DNA of 64,000 nucleotides from Bacillus halotolerans (GTDB lineage: Bacteria; Bacillota; Bacilli; Bacillales; Bacillaceae): contig NZ_LPVF01000010.1 in the NCBI RefSeq assembly GCF_001517105.1, positions 434,001 through 498,000 of the forward strand, in the 5' to 3' direction. Below the pieces are notes generated by a model that saw only the letters and a list, made by a program, of their open reading frames with translations, had not been told where the DNA came from and made no database searches. The position numbers and the translations under genes were made by a program. This document shows, piece by piece, positions 21,175-35,328 of the stretch (position 1 is the stretch's first letter; the number at the start of each line of letters is the position of its first letter).

Positions 21175-21336
21175 AATAAAAAACTTTCAATCCGGCGGAA
21201 AGAAAGACAGGAACTGCATGTAGCCCTTATCTTTCAAAATGGAATACATTTTGCTGGAAGTAGCACCTTACACATTGTGCAGGTTGCCGGGCTTCATAGG
21301 ACCAGTCCCTCAGCCGCTCTTGATAAGTTTTTCAGA
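21175..21336 (-). ncRNA. SAM-I (S-box) riboswitch of the cysH operon
   Basis: The minus-strand leader shows the S-box core in order: CTTATCAAGAG (5' P1/P2, near 21320–21330), GGCTGAGGGACTGG, ATGAAGCCCGGCAACC, GGTGCTACTTCC and the 3' P1 strand GATAAGG near 21225. Downstream, about 21177–21205, a hairpin ending in GAAAG followed by TTTTTTATTTT acts as terminator. SAM binding should stop transcription, so cysH to sirC are expressed when SAM, hence methionine, is short. The remaining leader up to cysH (21067–21174) shows no gene. Confidence 0.93.
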
Positions 21337-21346
21337 TTTGTAGTAA

Positions 21347-21374
21347 ATTTTAGCACAATTCTAACATAAGTCAA
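21347..21374 (-). promoter_or_regulatory. Sigma-A promoter of the cysH operon
   Basis: TTGACT (21374–21369), a 16-base spacer and TAAAAT (21352–21347) preceded by TGC, an extended -10. The start would fall near 21340, immediately before the S-box aptamer. Confidence 0.8.
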
Positions 21375-21395
21375 CCCGAGTTTTTTTATAGGATT

Positions 21396-21427
21396 AATAA
21401 AAAAACAGACCCAAGGGCCTGTTTTCA
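21396..21427 (-). terminator. Intrinsic terminator of the pyr operon
   Basis: AACAGGCCC and GGGTCTGTT pair around TTG on the minus strand (one G·U), followed by TTTTTATT. It lies 47 bases beyond the pyrE stop and just upstream of the cysH promoter. Confidence 0.85.
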
Positions 21428-21473
21428 ATCGCGGCAAGGCATTAAAGCCCTTCACAATACTGAAATTTATTTT

Positions 21474-22102
21474 TTAATTTTTAAACCAATCTTTTGACTC
21501 GGGATTCATTTTCCATGTTTGCAGCTTCTTCAGGTCATCTGAATGAATATTTCCATTCTCAAGTGCAACCTCTGTCAGTGTGTCATAATCAGTTAACGAG
21601 TAGTATGGAAGATCAGCCTCAGCAAACGCTTCCTGCGCTTTAGGAAGTCCATACGTAAAGATTGATACCACACCAAGCACTTCACAGCCAGCGGTTTTCA
21701 GAGCTGCTGCAGCTTCGAGTACGCTGCCCCCTGTGGAAATTAAATCTTCTATGACAACTGTTTTTTGGCCTTTTTGAACTGCACCCTCAATTTGATTGCC
21801 TTTTCCATGTGCTTTCGGTTTGCTTCTCACATAACACATCGGCAGGTTCAAACGGTCAGCCGCCAATGCCGCATGAGGGATACCTGCTGTCGCTGTTCCT
21901 GCGATCATCTCAGCTTCCGGGAAATGCTCCTGGATAAGCTTGCTGATGCCTGCAGCAACATCATTTCTTACCTCTGGGAAAGAAAGGGTAAGGCGATTGT
22001 CACAGTAAATTGGCGATAAAATGCCGCTCGCCCATGTAAACGGCTCATTCGGGCGTAAAAATACAGCTTGAATGTCTAATAGATGTTTTGCGATGATTTG
22101 TT

Positions 22103-22106
<4 letters not shown>
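21474..22106 (-). CDS. pyrE: Orotate phosphoribosyltransferase
   Basis: Condenses orotate with PRPP to OMP, step five of UMP synthesis. From the ATG at 22106 the protein has 210 residues; this ATG overlaps the pyrF stop as ATGA and has GGAGG 10 bases upstream, whereas the ATG six codons earlier has no ribosome site. The PRPP-binding motif [12 protein letters not shown] lies near 118, and the flexible catalytic loop [13 protein letters not shown] near 95. Last gene of the operon. Confidence 0.95.
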
Positions 22107-24491
<2,385 letters not shown>

Positions 24492-24495
<4 letters not shown>

Positions 24496-27400
24496 ATAGT
24501 GATTGCCGCCTCCTGATTTGTGTTGATTGCCGGCATTTGATCGGCACGGAACGTCATGCTTTCCAGCACCCGCAAAATGGCTTCTGCCGTATCTAAAGAT
24601 GTTAAGCAGGCAACACCGTTTTCTACTGATTCACGTCTGATTCTAAATCCGTCTCTTGCCGGCTGCTTTCCTTTTGTCAGCGTATTGATGACAAACTGGG
24701 CTTCTCCGTTTCTGATCACATCAAGCAAGTTCGGGCCGTCCTGACCGATTTTTCCGACGACCTTCGCTGGAATTGACGCTTCCTTGAGATACCCCGCCGT
24801 TCCTTCGGTCGCTAAAATGTTATACCCGATCGCATGGAATCGTTTAGCGATGGCAAGCCCTTCTTCTTTGTCCTTATCAGCCACTGTTAAAAGCACGGAA
24901 CCGTAGTTAGGAATTTGAATTCCTGAAGCTATCAGCGCTTTATAGAGGGCCTTTTCAAGAGTGGAATCTTTGCCCATGACCTCTCCTGTTGATTTCATTT
25001 CAGGCCCTAACGTAATGTCCACTCTTCTCAGCTTCGCGAAGGAGAAGACCGGCGCTTTTACAAATACGCCCTGCTGTTCAGGCTGCAGGCCTTCATTGTA
25101 GCCAAACTCAGCCAGCTTTTGCCCGAGAATGACTTTTGTCGCGAGGTTCGCCATCGGAATGCCCGTGATCTTGCTTAAAAACGGCACCGTTCTGCTTGAT
25201 CTCGGATTGACTTCAAGCACGTATACTTCACCTTGTGACAGGACGAATTGAATGTTGAGCAAGCCGACAATGTTCAGCCCTTTCGCGAGTGCGATCGTAT
25301 ATTGTTCAATTTTTTTCTTAATGTCTTCCGTCAGAGACTGCGGCGGATAGACCGCGATGGAGTCTCCGGAGTGCACGCCCGCACGCTCAATGTGCTCCAT
25401 GATTCCCGGAATGACAACGGTTTGGCCGTCAGACACCGCATCCACTTCGATTTCTTTCCCAGTCAGATATCTGTCAATTAAGACTGGATGCTGCGGATTG
25501 ATTTTGACTGCGTTTTTCATGTAATGAAGCAGCTCTTCCTCATGATAGACAATTTCCATCGCCCGTCCGCCAAGCACATATGAAGGGCGCACCAGTACCG
25601 GATAGCCGATGGTGCTTGCGATGTTTACCGCCTGATCAACCGATGTCGCAGTTTTGCCAAGCGGCTGCGGCACTTGAAGTTCTTCCAGCGCCTGTTCAAA
25701 CTTATCCCGGTCTTCCGCACGGTCTAAATCTTCTAATGACGTTCCAAGGATTTTGACTCCGCGTGCAGAAAGTTCGTCAGCAAGGTTGATTGCAGTTTGT
25801 CCGCCAAATTGCACGACAACGCCCATCGGCTGTTCGAGGTCAATGATATGCATGACATCTTCGATCGTAAGCGGTTCAAAGTACAGCTTGTCTGAGATAC
25901 TGAAATCGGTCGACACGGTTTCCGGGTTATTATTGACGATAATTGCCTCATAACCTGCTTGTTTAATTGCCCACACAGAGTGAACCGTGGCGTAGTCAAA
26001 TTCAACCCCCTGGCCGATTCGAATTGGGCCGGAGCCAAGTACGATCACGCTTTTCTTATCTGTAACAACAGATTCATTTTCTTCTTCATATGTGCTGTAG
26101 AAGTATGGCGTTTCTGATTCGAATTCCGCCGCGCACGTATCCACCATTTTAAATACCGGTGCGATTCCCGCTTGTTTTCTCATGCTGTAAAGCTCAGATT
26201 CTTTCATTTTCCATTCGCGGCTGATGTACTTATCAGAGAATCCGAGTTCTTTTGCCTGTCTCAGCACATCTGTATCGCCCGCATTTGCTTTCAGCTCTTT
26301 TTCAAACTGAACGATTCCGAACAGCTTATGCAGGAAAAAGAGGTCGATGGCAGAGAATTCATGAAGCTGCTCAACTGTGTAGCCCCTTCTGTACGCTTCA
26401 GCCAGGTAGAATAAACGCTCGTCTCCGGCTTTTTTAATCCGCTTCTCAAGAAGCTCGTCTGAAATATCAGCGGCATCTTTTAATTCAAGATGATACACAT
26501 CAGCTTCCAGTGAACGCACAGCTTTCAGCAGCGATTCTTCAAGCGTGCGGCCAATCGCCATTACCTCTCCCGTCGCTTTCATCTGAGTGCCGAGCCTTCT
26601 GTTTGCTGATTCAAACTTATCAAATGGCCAGCGCGGTATTTTAGATACGACATAGTCCAGCGCTGGTTCAAACGCTGCATATGTCTTACCTGTCACCGGA
26701 TTCATCATCTCGTCTAATGAAAGGCCGACGGCGATTTTAGCTGCGAGCTTTGCGATCGGATAGCCTGTCGCTTTTGATGCAAGGGCAGATGAACGGCTGA
26801 CACGCGGGTTCACTTCAATGATGTAGTATTGGAAGCTGTCTGGATCTAAAGCGAGCTGTACGTTACATCCGCCTTCAATTCCAAGCGCACGGATCAGTTT
26901 TAAAGATACATTCCGCAGAAGCTGATATTCCCGGTCGCTGAGCGTTTGGCTCGGTGCGACGACAATACTGTCTCCTGTATGGATTCCGACCGGATCAATG
27001 TTCTCCATATTACAAACGACAATCGCATGATCTTGGCTGTCTCTCATGACTTCGTATTCGATTTCTTTGTAGCCGGCAATGCTTTTTTCAAGCAAACATT
27101 GGTGAACCGGGCTTAATTTTAAGCCGTTTTCTACAATTTCTTTCAGCTCAGCTTCGGTGGAGCAAATCCCTCCGCCTGTGCCGCCTAATGTATATGCAGG
27201 GCGGACAATGACAGGAAATCCGATTTGGCTGACGAAATTCTCCGCTTCTTCTAGCGAGTGAATGATCTCACTTTCAGGGACGGGTTCATTCAGCTCATTC
27301 ATTAATGTTCTGAACAAGTCACGGTCCTCAGCTTGCTGGATTGCAGAAAGCTTTGTGCCGAGCACCTCAACGCCGCACTCCTCCAGCACGCCTTGCTCAG

Positions 27401-27707
27401 AAAGCTCAACCGCAAGATTCAAGCCTGTTTGCCCGCCGAGTGTAGGAAGAATGGCGTCAGGACGCTCTTTTCTGATGATCCGTGTCAGAAATTCAGATGT
27501 CAGCGGTTCGATGTAAACCCGGTCAGCCATTTCTGTATCGGTCATGATCGTCGCCGGGTTTGAGTTGACAAGAATAACCTCATAGCCTTCTTCTTTTAAT
27601 GCAAGGCAGGCTTGAGTTCCCGCATAATCAAATTCAGCTGCCTGACCGATGATAATTGGTCCTGACCCAATTACTAAAATTTTGTTAATGTCTACGCGTT
27701 TTGGCAT
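24492..27707 (-). CDS. pyrAB: Carbamoyl-phosphate synthase large subunit, pyrimidine-specific
   Basis: Makes carbamoyl phosphate from bicarbonate, two ATP and ammonia supplied by PyrAA. The 1071 residues contain two ATP-grasp halves, each opening with a GSGPI[IR]IGQ segment (residues about 15 and 560), and a C-terminal MGS-like domain after about 930 that in this family is the site of allosteric control by UMP and PRPP. Overlaps pyrAA by 16 bases and the canonical pyrK start by 4. Confidence 0.97.
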
Positions 27708-28782
27708 ACCGCTTCCCCTTCTTTCTCTGTTGTTTCGATCATTTCGATAAATCTGTCAAATAGATGATTAGCGTCCTCAGGACCAGGTGATGCTTCCGGA
27801 TGATATTGAACCGTAAATGCCGGCAGTGTTTTGTGTTTCAGCCCTTCAATCGTATCGTCGTTTATCGCGATGTGTGTGACTTCTAGCTCTGTTTCATTAA
27901 TAGATGAAACTGTATAGCCATGGTTTTGGGATGTTAAGGCAACTTTTCCGGTTGCAAGCTCTTTTACCGGATGGTTAGAGCCCCTGTGACCGAATTTCAT
28001 TTTTTCAGTATCGGCTCCGCACGCCAGCGCAAATAATTGGTGGCCGAGACAAATTCCGAATAATGGCACTTTTCCAAGAACACCTTTTATCATTTCAATT
28101 GCTTCAGGCACATCTTTCGGGTCACCAGGTCCGTTAGAAAGCATGATACCGTCTGGCTTCAGCTGAAGGACTTCTTCTGCTGTTACATTGTAAGGCACAA
28201 CAATGACGTCACATTTCCGTTTGTTCAGCTCTCTTAAAATGCCGTGCTTCATGCCAAAGTCCACCAAGACAATGCGTTTGCCTCTTCCCGGACTAGGGTA
28301 TGCTGTTTTGGCTGACACTTGGGATACTTGATTTCTCGGCAGTTCAGTTTCGTTCAGTCTTTTCAGTACTGCTTCGATATCTTCATCAGGTGAGGCAAAC
28401 GTTCCTTTTAGCGCGCCGGCCGTGCGGATCATTCTCGTTAGCTTTCTTGTATCAATTCCTTGCAGTCCCGGAATGTTTTTCATTTTTAAATACTCATCCA
28501 ATGTGTAAGCTGAACGCCAGTTGGAAGGCAGTTCACATAATTCTTTCACAATCAATCCTTTAACAAAAGGCGTAATAGATTCAAAGTCATCACGGTTAAT
28601 GCCGTAATTTCCGATAAGCGGATATGTGAACGTAACGATCTGCCCGCAATAAGAAGGGTCTGACAAAATTTCCTGATAACCAGTCATACCGGTATTGAAA
28701 ACGACTTCTCCCATGCTGTGCTCCAAGCTCCCGAAGGCTTTCCCCTCAAATACCGCTCCGTTTTCCAGTACTAATCGTCTTT

Positions 28783-28786
<4 letters not shown>
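27692..28786 (-). CDS. pyrAA: Carbamoyl-phosphate synthase small (glutaminase) subunit, pyrimidine-specific
   Basis: Class I glutamine amidotransferase that feeds ammonia to PyrAB. The 364-residue protein has the N-terminal CPSase-sm domain and a C-terminal GATase with the nucleophile motif [11 protein letters not shown] near 245 and the His/Glu pair in [12 protein letters not shown] near 330. The ATG overlaps the pyrC stop as ATGA. Confidence 0.97.
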
Positions 28787-30985
<2,199 letters not shown>

Positions 30986-30999
30986 TCAACTTGTTTAAG

Positions 31000-31104
31000 G
31001 CTGAAAAAACCCCGGTCTTGGATAGACTCGGGGTACGGTTAAATAGAGGAGCAGCGTGAAGCTTTCTTCTCTTTATAACCCTTCCAAGCCTCTCTGGACT
31101 TTCA
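31000..31104 (-). promoter_or_regulatory. PyrR attenuator between pyrP and pyrB
   Basis: A PyrR-binding loop sequence (AGTCCAGAGAGGCTTG, complementary to 31085–31100) is followed downstream by a terminator stem at 31005–31034 (ACCCCGAGTC pairing imperfectly with GACCGGGGT, then TTTTTT). With UMP bound, PyrR should hold the anti-antiterminator and let the terminator form, reducing pyrB and downstream genes. Confidence 0.85.
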
Positions 31105-31113
31105 TTAAAAGGT

Positions 31114-32421
31114 TTAAATATGATGTTGTTCGGATGTGTCTGCCTGCTCTTCCTTCGCTTGCGGAAGAATCAGGTTTAAGATGACACCTACAATTGCCGC
31201 AAGCGCCATGCCTGACACTTGGAATCCTCCTTCAGACACCTGAATAAATGCGCCGCCTACGCCGATTACAAGGATGACTGATGTGATGATGAGGTTTCTG
31301 TTATTTTCATAATCAATTTTGTTGTCAATCAGCATTCTCAAACCGCTGGAAGCGATGATGCCGAACAGCAGAAAGGAAACGCCTCCCATAACCGATGACG
31401 GGACTGAACTGATAAGCGCAGATATTTTGCCGATGAAGCCGAAACAAAGGGCAATCACTGCCGCGCCTCCGATAACAAAGACGCTGAACACTCTCGTAAT
31501 GGCCAGTACGCCAATGTTTTCTCCATAAGTTGTTGTAGGCGGGCCGCCAATCAAGGAAGCAAGGATTGTGGCCGCGCTGTCGCCCATTATTGAGCGATGG
31601 AGACCCGGTTTTTTAATGAAGTCTTGTCCTACAACTTTGCTCAGCACCATCTGGTGGCCGATATGCTCTGACATGGTAACAAATGCGACAGGGACCATTG
31701 CTGCGGCGATGCCAAGCGTCACTGACGGTGTATAATCTTTAAACGGGATGATAAATTCAGGAACTGCAAACCATTTCGCGTCAAGCACCGGCTGGAAGTT
31801 GACAATTCCTTGAGTCAAGGCAAACAAGTATCCGCCGATGATTCCGATCAAAACCGGGATTAAGCTTAAGAAGCCCCGCAAGAAAATCGCGCAAATGATC
31901 GTGATCGCTAAAGTGACACCTGCAACACTGAAATGTTTTAAGCTGTAAACCAGCTCACTGGCATTCGGATCAGCATACATGGCCATATTTACTGCTGTGC
32001 CGGCCAGACCCAGTCCAATGACGATAATAACCGGACCTACGACGACAGGCGGGAGAAGCTTCATCAGCCAGCCTGTTCCGAGCTGTCTGATCAGCAAGGC
32101 AATCAGCCCGTACACAAGCCCTGCCAGAAACGCACCAATCATTGCCGCTCCGGGTCCGCCGGTCGCTTTTACCAAGATGATCGGAGAAATAAAGGCAAAG
32201 GATGAACCGAGATACGCTGGTATTTGTCCTTTCGTGATCAGAAGGTAAGCAAGTGTTCCGATACCGCTCGTCACCAATGCAACAGCAGGACTCATTCCGA
32301 CCAGCTTCGGAACCAAAATCGTTGAGCCAAACATCGCGAATAAATGCTGCAGGCTGAACGAAACCCAAGAGAAAGGTTTCGGGATTTCCCTGACTCCTAA
32401 ATTAACTTTTTTCTTACTCAT
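31114..32421 (-). CDS. pyrP: Uracil permease PyrP
   Basis: NCS2-family uracil:proton symporter in the membrane. The 435-residue protein has about 12 to 14 hydrophobic helices with FSLQHLFAMFGSTILVP near residue 20, a conserved start in this family, and the GGPPTTTYGENIGVLAITRV signature near 290. It sits between pyrR and pyrB and is flanked by attenuators on both sides, so uptake and synthesis respond to the same UMP signal. Confidence 0.96.
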   Translation of the reverse strand: MSKKKVNLGVREIPKPFSWVSFSLQHLFAMFGSTILVPKLVGMSPAVALVTSGIGTLAYLLITKGQIPAYLGSSFAFISPIILVKATGGPGAAMIGAFLAGLVYGLIALLIRQLGTGWLMKLLPPVVVGPVIIVIGLGLAGTAVNMAMYADPNASELVYSLKHFSVAGVTLAITIICAIFLRGFLSLIPVLIGIIGGYLFALTQGIVNFQPVLDAKWFAVPEFIIPFKDYTPSVTLGIAAAMVPVAFVTMSEHIGHQMVLSKVVGQDFIKKPGLHRSIMGDSAATILASLIGGPPTTTYGENIGVLAITRVFSVFVIGGAAVIALCFGFIGKISALISSVPSSVMGGVSFLLFGIIASSGLRMLIDNKIDYENNRNLIITSVILVIGVGGAFIQVSEGGFQVSGMALAAIVGVILNLILPQAKEEQADTSEQHHI

Positions 32422-32473
32422 GATGATTTCCCCCTGATTGATGACTTTTCATATTAGGATGACTTAATAACTG

Positions 32474-32580
32474 TATAAAAAAACCTCTTTGCTGTTTTTA
32501 CGCAAAGAGGCATACAAAGACCGGCCGCATACTTTCGGGGCTTCGCTGTGCACCTCTTTGCAACCTCTCTGGATTGCGTT
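32474..32580 (-). promoter_or_regulatory. PyrR attenuator between pyrR and pyrP
   Basis: The PyrR loop consensus (ATCCAGAGAGGTTG, complementary to 32561–32574) precedes a terminator stem at 32482–32512: GCCTCTTTGCG and its partner GCAAAGAGG around a T-rich loop, followed by TTTTTTTATAC. Same logic as the other two pyr leaders. Confidence 0.88.
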
Positions 32581-32595
32581 TAAAAAGGTGATACA

Positions 32596-33159
<564 letters not shown>

Positions 33160-33171
33160 TCATTTAGAAGA

Positions 33172-33275
33172 AAAAACCCCTCTTGCCATTGGCAGAGAGG
33201 GGTTTTAGGACAAGGTGCGTGCATATACACGTATCCCGTCAATCCGTTATCCTTCTCAGCCTCTCTGGACTGTTT
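33172..33275 (-). promoter_or_regulatory. PyrR attenuator in the pyr operon 5' leader
   Basis: PyrR-binding loop (CAGTCCAGAGAGGCTG, complementary to 33257–33272) followed by a strong terminator stem at 33175–33205, AACCCCTCTCTGCC pairing with GGCAAGAGGGGTT, then TTTTCTTC. This is the first of three attenuators of the operon. Confidence 0.92.
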
Positions 33276-33299
33276 TAAAGAATCTATTCAGCTTCGTTT

Positions 33300-33328
33300 A
33301 TTATTTCAAAAAAGAGATGCCCTGTCAA
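33300..33328 (-). promoter_or_regulatory. Sigma-A promoter of the pyr operon
   Basis: TTGACA (33328–33323), a 17-base spacer and AATAAT (33305–33300). The -35 box overlaps the ylyB stop codon. Transcription would start near 33293 and run straight into the PyrR loop. Confidence 0.85.
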
Positions 33329-34236
33329 CGGGTTTTTCTCAGATTTTCGATTAAAGCAGTCATATCATCAGGAAGCGGTGCCTCAAATTCGATATATTCG
33401 TCAGTGCGCGGATGCTGAAAACCTAAAATTCCGGCATGAAGCGCCTGTCCGTTAAAATCGATCGTTTTTCTCGGCCCATATTTCGGATCTCCCGCTAACG
33501 GGAATCCGATATACTTCATATGCACACGGATTTGGTGCGTTCTTCCTGTTTCAAGCTGGCATTCCACAAGCGTAAACTCCTGAAAGCGGTCAAGAACATG
33601 AAAATGAGTGACGGCGTTTTTTCCATCACGTGTTACAGTCATGCTTTGCCGATCTTTCTTATCCCGCCCGATCGGCGCATCAATTGTACCGTCATCGTGA
33701 GAAATAAGCCCATGGACAACTGCTGTATATTTCCGCGTAACCGTTTTGTTGACCAATTGGTTTACAAGTGACTCGTGCGCCATATCATTCTTCGCCACCA
33801 TTAGTAAGCCAGACGTGTCTTTATCGATTCTATGGACAATCCCCGGGCGCATCACGCCATTTATTCCGGATAGGTCCGTACAATGAGCCATAAGGCCGTT
33901 TACAAGTGTACCCGTAAGATGCCCGGGAGCTGGGTGCACAACCATTCCGCGAGGTTTATTGACGACCAGCACATCCTGATCTTCATAGTAAATATCCAGA
34001 TCCATAGGTTCTGCCAGCACGTCGAGCGCTTCAGGCTCAGGCACAGTGACGGTCACCTGATCCCCCGGCTGAATTTTATAATTCGATTTTACAGGGCTTC
34101 CGTTCACGACAACTTGTCCGTCCTTCACCCATAGCTGCACCTGGGTTCTCGACCAACCATTTTCAGTCGATGCCAGAAATTTATCAATCCGCTCACTTTT
34201 TTGTTCTTCTGAAGCGGTTATGTCAAATTGATTCAT
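33325..34236 (-). CDS. ylyB: RluD-type pseudouridine synthase YlyB
   Basis: Pseudouridine synthase of the RluA/RluD family acting on 23S rRNA or tRNA; the exact target is not evident. The 303 residues contain an N-terminal S4 RNA-binding domain (about 13–75) and the catalytic motif HRIDKDTSGLL near residue 137, whose aspartate is the nucleophile. It abuts lspA, separated by one base, as in many Firmicutes. Confidence 0.94.
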   Translation of the reverse strand: MNQFDITASEEQKSERIDKFLASTENGWSRTQVQLWVKDGQVVVNGSPVKSNYKIQPGDQVTVTVPEPEALDVLAEPMDLDIYYEDQDVLVVNKPRGMVVHPAPGHLTGTLVNGLMAHCTDLSGINGVMRPGIVHRIDKDTSGLLMVAKNDMAHESLVNQLVNKTVTRKYTAVVHGLISHDDGTIDAPIGRDKKDRQSMTVTRDGKNAVTHFHVLDRFQEFTLVECQLETGRTHQIRVHMKYIGFPLAGDPKYGPRKTIDFNGQALHAGILGFQHPRTDEYIEFEAPLPDDMTALIENLRKTR

Positions 34237-34237
34237 G

Positions 34238-34702
34238 CTATTGCTCCTTCTTCTTTTTCCCGCTGTCCAACAGCATTTGTATAAATAAAAGCATTACGCC
34301 GACACATAATGAAGAGTCCGCGATATTAAAAATCGGATAATTGTAATTGACGATAATGACATGGATAAAATCCACCACTTCCTGTCTGACAGCCCGATCG
34401 ATAAAATTGCCGATGGCGCCGCCAAGCATGAGTCCAAGGGAAACACCAAGAAGCTTTTGCCCTTTCGTATAACGCTGTATGTAATAAACAATACCAATAA
34501 TGACTGCAGTTGTGATGAGGTAGAAAAACCACATCTGACCGGCTAATATCCCCCACGCCGCACCCGTATTGCGATGGGAGGTGATATAGAATACCTGATC
34601 AATGATCGGTATGCTTTGTCCAAGTTCCATGTTCTTGACGACAAGCCATTTTGTCAGTTGATCAGCTGCGATAATAAGTAGTGCGATAACGTAATACAGC
34701 AC
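34238..34702 (-). CDS. lspA: Lipoprotein signal peptidase (signal peptidase II)
   Basis: Aspartyl membrane protease that removes signal peptides from prolipoproteins. It has 154 residues, four transmembrane helices, NTGAAWGIL near 45, and the two active-site aspartates in GNFIDR (about 102) and FNIADSSLC (about 130). The start is GTG at 34702 after GGAGGA. Confidence 0.95.
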   Translation of the reverse strand: MLYYVIALLIIAADQLTKWLVVKNMELGQSIPIIDQVFYITSHRNTGAAWGILAGQMWFFYLITTAVIIGIVYYIQRYTKGQKLLGVSLGLMLGGAIGNFIDRAVRQEVVDFIHVIIVNYNYPIFNIADSSLCVGVMLLFIQMLLDSGKKKKEQ

Positions 34703-34783
34703 AAACGTTCCTCCATTATACGGTTACTTTAGTCCATTATGCATTTTATCAATAAAAAGCACTGGAGTAAAGAAATATCAGCT

Positions 34784-35185
34784 CTATACAGACTTAATCG
34801 GAGAGGCGCTGTTATTCATACAGCGCCTGATCATATTCGATATCAGTTGATTTCCACAGAGGAAGTGTTTTTTTTCAAATTGGACTGAATACAGAAAATC
34901 ATTTGCTGTTCGCGCTGTCGGCAGCACAGCCAGCTTTGAAAGAGGAATGGGAGCTCCAGTTTCTTCACAGTATCCGAATGTGCCGTCCTCAATTTTCGAC
35001 AATGCGAGAAGAACGTCTTGAAGCTCTTCTTTAATATGATAGATCAGAGTTGCTTTTTGTTTATGATTGATTGCTGCTTGCGGGCTTGTTGAAACCTGAA
35101 AGCAAGAATACTCAAATAATCTCGACTGTAATTCTTCTTTCATCAGAAGAAGTTCCGTATAAATTGCGGTCAGTTGATCATTCAT
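34784..35185 (-). CDS. ylyA: YlyA, DksA/TraR-like RNA polymerase-binding protein, C-terminus altered by a frameshift
   Basis: DksA/TraR/YteA-like protein; B. subtilis YlyA binds RNA polymerase and modulates sigma-G-dependent germination genes. The first 106 residues look normal, with an N-terminal helical region and a degenerate zinc-finger area (GYCEETGAPIPLSKLAVLPTA) that keeps only one cysteine. After FEKK the frame passes through an A8 run (34867–34874) into a 27-residue tail (HFLCGNQLISNMIRR...) unlike the family. Adding one A gives TLPLWKSTDIEYDQALYE and a stop at 34812, followed by an 8-bp hairpin, which I take as the ancestral end. Sequencing error or real one-base contraction. Confidence 0.85.
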   Translation of the reverse strand: MNDQLTAIYTELLLMKEELQSRLFEYSCFQVSTSPQAAINHKQKATLIYHIKEELQDVLLALSKIEDGTFGYCEETGAPIPLSKLAVLPTARTANDFLYSVQFEKKHFLCGNQLISNMIRRCMNNSASPIKSV

Positions 35186-35289
35186 TCATCACAACTCCTG
35201 CTCTTAACGTAATACCTATATTGTTACCTGTGAATGATGATCTAAAGCCCATAAGATTTTTCCTGCCATTCTAAACGATGTCACTCTTG

Positions 35290-35322
35290 GCACAAAAAAG
35301 GCCCGGCTTTTGCGCCGGGCTC
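35290..35322 (-). terminator. Intrinsic terminator of ileS
   Basis: GCCCGGC and GCCGGGC pair around GCAAAA on the minus strand, followed by CTTTTTT, just beyond the ileS stop codon. Confidence 0.92.
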
Positions 35323-35328
35323 TTTTCA

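Noticed and set aside
33172..33275. Leader stems around the pyr genes as repeats of an IS or as simple operon terminators
   Set aside because: Each carries the PyrR loop sequence CCAGAGAGG before the terminator, so they are attenuators.
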